A DNA stretch of 59,724 nt from Chloroflexota bacterium (GTDB lineage Bacteria; Chloroflexota; Dehalococcoidia; SHYB01), in NCBI GenBank assembly GCA_022572465.1, contig JACZVV010000005.1, positions 1 through 59,724 on the forward strand. Direction: 5' to 3'. Made by a program: the position numbers and the translations under genes. Under the pieces are notes generated by a model. That model made no database searches and was not told where the DNA came from. It saw only the letters and a list, made by a program, of their open reading frames with translations. The first letter of the stretch is position 1. The number at the start of each line of letters is the position of its first letter. Below, piece by piece: positions 54,834 to 59,724 of the stretch.

Positions 54834-56345
54834 TCAGACCTTGAGGAGCTCCCTGGCCTCGGTGTAGACGTCCTGCCACTTTGCGTGAGCGATGGTCGTA
54901 TGCTTCACCGCCGAGACCAAATGAACCCAGCGGAAGGGCTCCCGGGTGCTATGGAACTCCTCGACGACGGCTTGATGGTGTTTCAGGGCGTGCATCTCGG
55001 TGAAGTTATCGCGACAAGTTATCATGCCGAGCCGCAAGAAGAGGGCCATCGGATCGTACTGCCGCTCTGCGTACTGCTGAGCGAGAGCCATGCTCTCACG
55101 GAGCTCGGGAGCCGTCCGCATCTGCGGAAGCTTGGCGACCCCCAGGTCTTCCACCTTGGGCTGGTTGTTGATGCTCTCCTCGATAGCGTCGAGGAGGGCT
55201 TCCTGGTCGCGGTCCGGCAGACGGGCGACGGTCTCCTCGTCGAAGCGGGGGCTCCACTCGAGCTTGTCGAGCGATAAGGTGATCTCGGGACCCGTGTTCC
55301 AGGTGAGGAGGGCCAGGAGTTTGTTCCGCAGGCTGACTCCTTCCCGGGTAATGAGGTAACGACGAACGTTGGCGCCAGTGTGAAGGTGGGCGTCCATGGG
55401 ATTGCCGTAGTCGGTGCGCAAGAAAATGGTGGCGGCGCCGATAGACAGAGCCTCGCCGGCTCCTTCGAGCGACAGGCCCTGAGCCATTGCGGCCGCCAGG
55501 ATCTCGGGAATCGCGGAGAAGTCGTCGCAAGCTCCGATGCGTTCGCCCAGCTCGCCGATGGAATCAGTCTCGGACTGGGCCGTGTGCAATGGGATAGTCT
55601 TCTCCAGCAGCTCGTACTTGTCCAACAAACCCTCGATCTCCTCGAACACGGATGAGTTCCCCATAAACGGATTCCGGGCCTGCCAGCGCACCACCGGTCG
55701 AAACAAGACGGGCGCCCACTCCCACCCAAGGCAGTCCACGGCCCGGGTGCTATACATCGGATAGAGGAAATAGTGGTCGTCGTTGGGATTCTTTGGGATC
55801 GCTTTGGTGAGGATGAGGTCCAACACCTCATTCCCTGGCATCTTTCCCAGGAGGTAGACCAGGTGACCCTCGGCCGCGGCCGGATACTTCATCTGCATCA
55901 TCGATAGGAAATTGTCCCTGGTCTCTTCCAGCGTGCCTTCCGAGGCCCTGACAGTGCCTTTCGCTCTGAGACCGAGGACATCCTTCGCTTCAACGCCCGC
56001 CAACTCCGGAAGGATATACGGCCCCATCTCTTGGGAGTGGATGTGCTTGTTGGACAGGTGGATGTTCTGGACCACGGGGAGGTAGCTCCACTCTCCGGGG
56101 AGCCGCCCTGCGAGATGATAGACCGGGTGGATGCCGCACACGGGATGAGTTGGGCCGCCATGGTGGCCTACGGAGACATCGGTGGAACGGGTCACTGCTA
56201 GAGCCGATGCCGTGAGCATCGCCTTGGTCGAGACACCGCCCCGGAGCTTGTCCACCGTCCCTTCGACTATACGGTCGGGCTCGGTCTCTTCTACGAATCG
56301 GACGAGCTCTTCCATCTCCGGCTCGAATCGAATGGGTCGAAACAT
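54834..56345 (-). CDS. Unrecognised His-rich 503-residue protein
   Basis: This full-length intact protein starts at ATG 56345 with AAGAGGAGAAGG upstream. It is cytoplasmic by appearance (no signal, no membrane helix). A striking cluster of His occurs at residues 61, 62, 67, 73, 77, 96, 101 and 103 (for example GHHGGPTHPVCGIHPVYH and NKHIHSQE). A second set is near 320-330 (MDAHLHTG) and a third near the C-terminus (ALKHHQAVVEEFH, VKHTTIAHAKW). Such clusters suggest metal binding, perhaps an oxidoreductase or oxygenase. I cannot assign a family and no neighbour explains it. Confidence 0.8.
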   Translation of the reverse strand: MFRPIRFEPEMEELVRFVEETEPDRIVEGTVDKLRGGVSTKAMLTASALAVTRSTDVSVGHHGGPTHPVCGIHPVYHLAGRLPGEWSYLPVVQNIHLSNKHIHSQEMGPYILPELAGVEAKDVLGLRAKGTVRASEGTLEETRDNFLSMMQMKYPAAAEGHLVYLLGKMPGNEVLDLILTKAIPKNPNDDHYFLYPMYSTRAVDCLGWEWAPVLFRPVVRWQARNPFMGNSSVFEEIEGLLDKYELLEKTIPLHTAQSETDSIGELGERIGACDDFSAIPEILAAAMAQGLSLEGAGEALSIGAATIFLRTDYGNPMDAHLHTGANVRRYLITREGVSLRNKLLALLTWNTGPEITLSLDKLEWSPRFDEETVARLPDRDQEALLDAIEESINNQPKVEDLGVAKLPQMRTAPELRESMALAQQYAERQYDPMALFLRLGMITCRDNFTEMHALKHHQAVVEEFHSTREPFRWVHLVSAVKHTTIAHAKWQDVYTEARELLKV

Positions 56346-56835
56346 TGCCTTCTCCTCTTGTGGACTGGCGCCGATGAAGCCTGGCCCTCGGCCGGTGGCC
56401 GTTACAGGCTGTTCTTATGCTTTCGTCGATAGCCGCCGATCGTCGCATGAACCGGCTGTTCGCATGGATAGTAGCACAGTCGAGATGGGTTCGTTAGCGA
56501 GGTCGACGGGCTTTAACCTACCCCCTACACCAACACGTTTGTTGAAGTCGCGAGGAGCCCCTCGACGTTGACCACAAGGTCGCGCTCGCCAACGTTTGGA
56601 TAACGTGCCCTAGCATAAGCTCGGGCGGCCGGGCGATTGATCACCAACTGTCCCCACAGACAAGTAGCCCGGTGGGCACGACAGGGTGATTGACTGCGTT
56701 CCGGGGTGACTGTACCGTTCGCGTGGTCATGGATGGTGGGCTCTTTGGACGCTAGCGGGTTGAAATGGGAAATCTCGGATATAATCTTTGCCATCGGCCA
56801 TGGCTTCGTACGCCGAACCCCAGAGGAGGCCCCTG
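56346..56835. other. Divergent intergenic region
   Basis: This 490 bp lies between the His-rich gene and the amidohydrolase gene. A TATAAT at 56780-56785 lies 50 bp before the amidohydrolase start, with a poorly spaced TTGAAA (14 bp). I see no gene, hairpin or repeat otherwise. Confidence 0.4.
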
Positions 56836-57972
56836 ATGGCTGTTGAAGTGGCAACGCAGCTCAAGATGATCTCGGCGGACTCGCACGTGGTGGAGCCGCC
56901 GGACCTGTGGCTGACCCGGCTGCCGGAGAAGTATCGCGACCGGGCGCCGCACATCGAGTCGCGCGAGGACGGGGATTATCAGGTCACGCCGGGCGTCGAT
57001 TCCCGGCGGGTGGCCGGCGAGCTGGGAGGCATGGCCATCAACAAGGGGAAGGGCGAGGTCATCGAAAAGAAGACCTGGCGCTGGACCGAGCAGCGCCAGG
57101 GGGCCATGGACCCACGCGCCCGCCTGGTGGATCAGGACCTGGACGGCATCAAGGCCGAGGTGGTCTATCCTAACTGGTTCACCCTGGGCTTGATCCCCGA
57201 CCCCGACCTCCGTGCGGCGTGCACGCGCGCGTACAACGAATGGCTGGTGGAGTTCTGCTCGGTGGCGCCGGACCGGCTCATCGGCGCGGCCCAGTTGCCC
57301 CTGGCGGAGTGCGATGAGGCCGACATTGCCGCAGCGATCGCGGAGGCACGCCGCGCCAAGGACCTGGGGCTCGGCACCGTCATGCTCCCTCACCGCGTGG
57401 AGCGGCCCTACGATCACCCGTGCTTCGAACCGCTCTGGGCGGAGCTTCAGGACATCGGGCTGCCCATATCCGTGCACATCTCCACGGGCACGATGGTGAG
57501 TCATTTTTCCCGCGAAGGGGGCCCGGCCTCGACCGCGATCCTGGTGATGAAGCTCAAGACTGGCCTGAGCCACGCCACCTTCGAGCTGATCTGGGGAGGC
57601 GTGCCGGCCCACTTCCCAGGGCTCCGCTTCGTGATGACCGAAGGCGGCATCGGTTGGATCGCGTTCGTCCTGCGATTCATGGACCATTGGTGGGAGGACC
57701 ACCGTCACTACGTCGAGCCGAAGCTAGAGGAGCCGCCCAGCTTCTACTTCCACCGGAGCTTTTGGGCCACGTTCGAGGACGACCGGCCCGGCATCCTTAC
57801 CCTGCCGTTGCTCAATGAAGAGCATATGATGTGGGCCAGCGACTACCCGCACACCGAAGGGACTTTCCCGGTCTCGGTGGCGCGGGTGGAGCAGGACCTG
57901 GGCGACCTCTCGGACGAGACGCGGCGTAAGCTGGTGCACGACAACGCCGCCGCTCTCTACGGCATTTCGTAG
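56836..57972 (+). CDS. Amidohydrolase-2 family metal-dependent hydrolase
   Basis: This 378-residue short-type amidohydrolase has the N-terminal MISADSHVVEPPDLWLTRLP, ARAYNEWLVEFCS-type helix TRAYNEWLVEFCSVAPDRLI, LPISVHISTGTMV with a candidate His ligand and MWASDYPHTEGTFP with the catalytic Asp and His. It starts at ATG 56836 with GAGGAGG 8 bp upstream. It is closest to the protein at 36085. It stands alone, and a decayed amidohydrolase of the same group lies convergent and slightly overlapping downstream. Confidence 0.92.
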   Translation: MAVEVATQLKMISADSHVVEPPDLWLTRLPEKYRDRAPHIESREDGDYQVTPGVDSRRVAGELGGMAINKGKGEVIEKKTWRWTEQRQGAMDPRARLVDQDLDGIKAEVVYPNWFTLGLIPDPDLRAACTRAYNEWLVEFCSVAPDRLIGAAQLPLAECDEADIAAAIAEARRAKDLGLGTVMLPHRVERPYDHPCFEPLWAELQDIGLPISVHISTGTMVSHFSREGGPASTAILVMKLKTGLSHATFELIWGGVPAHFPGLRFVMTEGGIGWIAFVLRFMDHWWEDHRHYVEPKLEEPPSFYFHRSFWATFEDDRPGILTLPLLNEEHMMWASDYPHTEGTFPVSVARVEQDLGDLSDETRRKLVHDNAAALYGIS

Positions 57973-58274
57973 TAGGGTTTCTCGAGGGTGATGCCGGGCA
58001 TGGGCGGCCGGGTGTTGGTGGAAAACGCTCGAAAGCCGTAATCCTTGAGGCGCCGGCGTGCCTCCTTGGAGGCGGCGTCGACGTTGCGCAGGTCGATCTA
58101 GCCGACGCCGATGACGCGGTCGCCGGTCTCGTTGACGAAGTCATGGACCCAGCGGTTGAAGCCGCTGACGACCATGGCCCTGATGTAGGAATGGGCGTCG
58201 ATGTCGGTGTCCCTGAGATCGTGACCCCGGTGATCGTGCGAGCCGGCGTCGATCACGCGAAGACCGTTGTACAT
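57957..58274 (-). pseudogene. Decayed short-type amidohydrolase gene
   Basis: The frame from ATG 58274 (GGAGGG directly upstream) reads MYNGLRVIDAGSHDHRG, a relic of the N-terminal metal motif. It then jumps to YIRAMVVSGFNRWVHDFVNE and TGDRVIGVG, a segment that in intact proteins lies ~80 residues further on, so there is an internal deletion. A TAG (58098-58100) replaces a sense codon, and the same frame continues IDLRNVDAASKEARRRLKDY and on to TAG at 57957-57959. The whole C-terminal half, with the catalytic Asp, is missing. It is clearly non-functional. Confidence 0.75.
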
Positions 58275-58301
58275 CCCTCCACCGCCTGGTCCGCCGCCCG
58301 G

Positions 58302-59054
58302 CTAGATCGCCGAAAGCCCGCCGTCGATCACGAAGTTGGCCGCGGTGACGAAGGCCGAGGAGTCGGATGCGAGGTAGAGGGCCAGCTCGGCGACCTCGCC
58401 GGGGTCGGCCCATCGCTCCAGCATCGGACCCTTGCCCTGGGTTCCCCCCGTGGGGCCGGCCTTCTTGGCGGCCACCACCATCATCGGCGTGTCCACGGGA
58501 CCCGGACAGATGGAGTTGGCGCGAATGGTGGGCGCGTATTGGCGGGCGATATTGCGCGTCAGCGAGATGACGCCGCCCTTGCTGGCGCCGTAGGCCGTGC
58601 TGGCCCCCGCCTTGAGCCCTCCCAGCGACGACGTGTTGATGATGGACCCGCCGCCGCTCTCGAGGATCACCGGGATCGCATACTTACAGGTGAGGTACAT
58701 CCCCTTGAGGTTCACGCCCAAGACAAGGTCCCAGATCTCCTCGTCCAGGTCCGTCACGTAGCCGTCCTTGGGGTGCAACACGCCAGCGTTGTTGTACAGC
58801 ACGTGAATGCCGCCGCAGGCGTCCTTCGCTCGCCGAACCATGGCTTGAACGTCGGCGGCCTTGCTCACGTCGCACCTGACGGTCAGAATGTCGCCGCCGG
58901 CCTCCCGCACCAGGGCCTCGGTCCGCTTGAGGCCGTCTTCATCGATGTCGGCGGCGACAATGCTGGACCCCTCCCGGGCGAAGAGGACCGCGGCGGCCTG
59001 GCCCTGGCCCGATCCAGCGCCGGTGATGATGGAGACCTTATGGGCTAACTTCAT
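58302..59054 (-). CDS. Short-chain dehydrogenase/reductase (SDR)
   Basis: This 250-residue classical SDR has the cofactor motif TGAGSGQG (with Gln in place of the usual Ile), an acidic residue after the second strand (VAADIDEDG, indicating NAD preference), YNNAG, the catalytic Ser in INTSSLGG and YGASKGG. The C-terminal substrate region has CPGPVDTPM and FVIDGGLSAI. The start is ATG 59054 after AGGAG. It is a standard cyclohexanol/3-oxoacyl-type SDR and not close to the other two SDRs in the window, which carry a PGTIH insert. Confidence 0.93.
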   Translation of the reverse strand: MKLAHKVSIITGAGSGQGQAAAVLFAREGSSIVAADIDEDGLKRTEALVREAGGDILTVRCDVSKAADVQAMVRRAKDACGGIHVLYNNAGVLHPKDGYVTDLDEEIWDLVLGVNLKGMYLTCKYAIPVILESGGGSIINTSSLGGLKAGASTAYGASKGGVISLTRNIARQYAPTIRANSICPGPVDTPMMVVAAKKAGPTGGTQGKGPMLERWADPGEVAELALYLASDSSAFVTAANFVIDGGLSAI

Positions 59055-59370
59055 GTTGGCTCCTGACTTCGTGCCGAGGCGTCGATTATACCGCCGCCCG
59101 CCTGGCTCAGGAAGGAGAAATTCTCACGAGAAGGAGTGGAGGCGCCTGGGGAGCCGTGTCCCCTTGAGGGGGCATAAGAAGTCCCTGGCGGACCGCGATG
59201 ACAATCAAGATGAACAAGAAGGGTGGTTACGACAGAAATCGCTGTTCCGTTGCAGATACCTGGGATTGACCGGCATCGAAAGACTCGCTTAAGATGTCGC
59301 TGTCTCCTTTGGGCTAACGACGAAGCCTGAGGCCAGATGAGATGGGAAATCCCGGTTCGTAGGAGGACAA
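59055..59370. other. Divergent intergenic region
   Basis: This 316 bp lies between the SDR and formate dehydrogenase genes. It holds the formate dehydrogenase promoter (59266-59295) and its leader. Nothing else is recognisable. Confidence 0.45.
59266..59295 (+). promoter_or_regulatory. Sigma70-type promoter for formate dehydrogenase gene
   Basis: TTGACC (59266-59271) and TAAGAT (59290-59295) are separated by 18 bp, 75 bp before the start codon. Confidence 0.55.
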
Positions 59371-59724
59371 ATGGCTGCGAAACAGAAAATCGTCTGTGTG
59401 CTCTACGATGATCCCGTGGAAGGGTATCCACCTCAATATGCACGACAAGGCATACCTGTACTCGCGGCATACCCGGGTGGGCAGACTATGCCCTCACCAG
59501 CTGCAATCGACTTTGTTCCTGGGGAATTACTCGGATCGATTTCAGGCGGACTAGGACTGCGCAACTTCGTTGAAAATCGTGGCCACCGCTTGGTTATTAC
59601 CGCTGATAAGGATGGACCCGATTCGGTCCTCGAAAAGGAGCTCGTGGACGCTGATGTGGTGATCTCTCAGCCGTTCTGGCCCGCCTACATTACTGCGGAT
59701 CGAATAGCGAAAGCGCCCAACTTG
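59371..59724 (+). CDS. fdh: NAD-dependent formate dehydrogenase (3' end outside window)
   Basis: The first 118 residues of an NAD-dependent formate dehydrogenase (EC 1.17.1.9) of the D-2-hydroxyacid dehydrogenase superfamily are present. Diagnostic segments are VCVLYDDPVEGYPPQYAR, AYPGGQTMPSP, GELLGSISGGLGLR, TADKDGPDSVLEKELVDADV and SQPFWPAYITADRIAKA, almost identical to the enzymes of methylotrophic bacteria and plants. It oxidises formate to CO2 with NAD+, without metal or selenium. The start is ATG 59371 after AGGAGGA. The catalytic His and Arg and the Rossmann motif lie beyond the window edge. Confidence 0.95.
   Translation, partial: MAAKQKIVCVLYDDPVEGYPPQYARQGIPVLAAYPGGQTMPSPAAIDFVPGELLGSISGGLGLRNFVENRGHRLVITADKDGPDSVLEKELVDADVVISQPFWPAYITADRIAKAPNL

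Noticed and set aside
56525-56854. 109-residue minus-strand frame in the intergenic region
   Set aside because: The last 40 residues look slightly protein-like, but there is no ribosome site, no start near them and no recognised family.
58098-58100. In-frame TAG read as pyrrolysine
   Set aside because: The gene is also deleted internally and lacks its C-terminal half, so decay explains the stop. No pyrrolysine genes are in view.

Overview
The window is GC-rich DNA, apparently from a free-living heterotrophic bacterium. The gene content best fits a Chloroflexota lineage of the SAR202/Dehalococcoidia type. The reasons are expanded paralogue families (amidohydrolase-2 proteins, family III CoA-transferases, thiolase-like/DUF35 pairs, SDRs), lipoproteins with Pro/Thr-rich stalks, and type IV pilus genes without any secretin. 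This placement is an inference; no rRNA or other phylogenetic marker is present.

Layout. 0-1.1 kb: the end of a chemosensory (PilG/PilH/CheW-like) cluster, with the CheW gene cut short. 1.1-13.8 kb: catabolic genes, comprising two amidohydrolases, a VOC protein, a luciferase-like monooxygenase, two PuuE-like deacetylases, a DUF35/thiolase pair, and an operon of three CaiB/BaiF CoA-transferases plus an alpha/beta hydrolase. 13.9-20.3 kb: a Tat-type lipoprotein built of four ~140-residue repeats, an enoyl-CoA hydratase, a selenoprotein of the glycine/D-proline reductase B family read through an in-frame UGA, and RecQ. 20.5-32.6 kb: a second thiolase/DUF35 pair, SDRs, a stalked lipoprotein, a bicupin, a DsbA-fold protein, a desaturase, a zinc alcohol dehydrogenase, a small mobile cassette and a thioesterase. 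32.6-42.8 kb: three amidohydrolases, a third thiolase/DUF35 pair, two coupled CoA-transferases and a hemolysin III protein. 42.8-43.6 kb: decayed fragments. 43.9-54.5 kb: a type IV pilus operon with its regulators. 54.8-59.7 kb: an unrecognised His-rich protein, an amidohydrolase and a decayed copy of one, an SDR and the start of NAD-dependent formate dehydrogenase.

How the genes may work together. The metabolic genes look like interchangeable modules for activating acids to CoA thioesters (CaiB/BaiF), cleaving or modifying the chain (enoyl-CoA hydratase, thiolase-like/DUF35 pairs, SDRs, thioesterase) and decarboxylating or hydrolysing ring-derived acids (amidohydrolase-2). No specific substrate can be read from the sequence. 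The pilus locus encodes the motor ATPase, platform, a fused PilM-PilN, a PilO-like protein and four pilin-like proteins. It has no secretin, retraction ATPase or prepilin peptidase in view.

The strongest unusual feature is the selenoprotein at 17049-18224. One open frame continues through a UGA at 17493-17495, sits in the family's active-site motif, and is followed at the right distance by a hairpin with a GGUCU loop. Next are a 322-bp cassette with terminal inverted repeats and a 9-bp target duplication that carries only a small SH3-like protein, and the four-repeat Tat lipoprotein.
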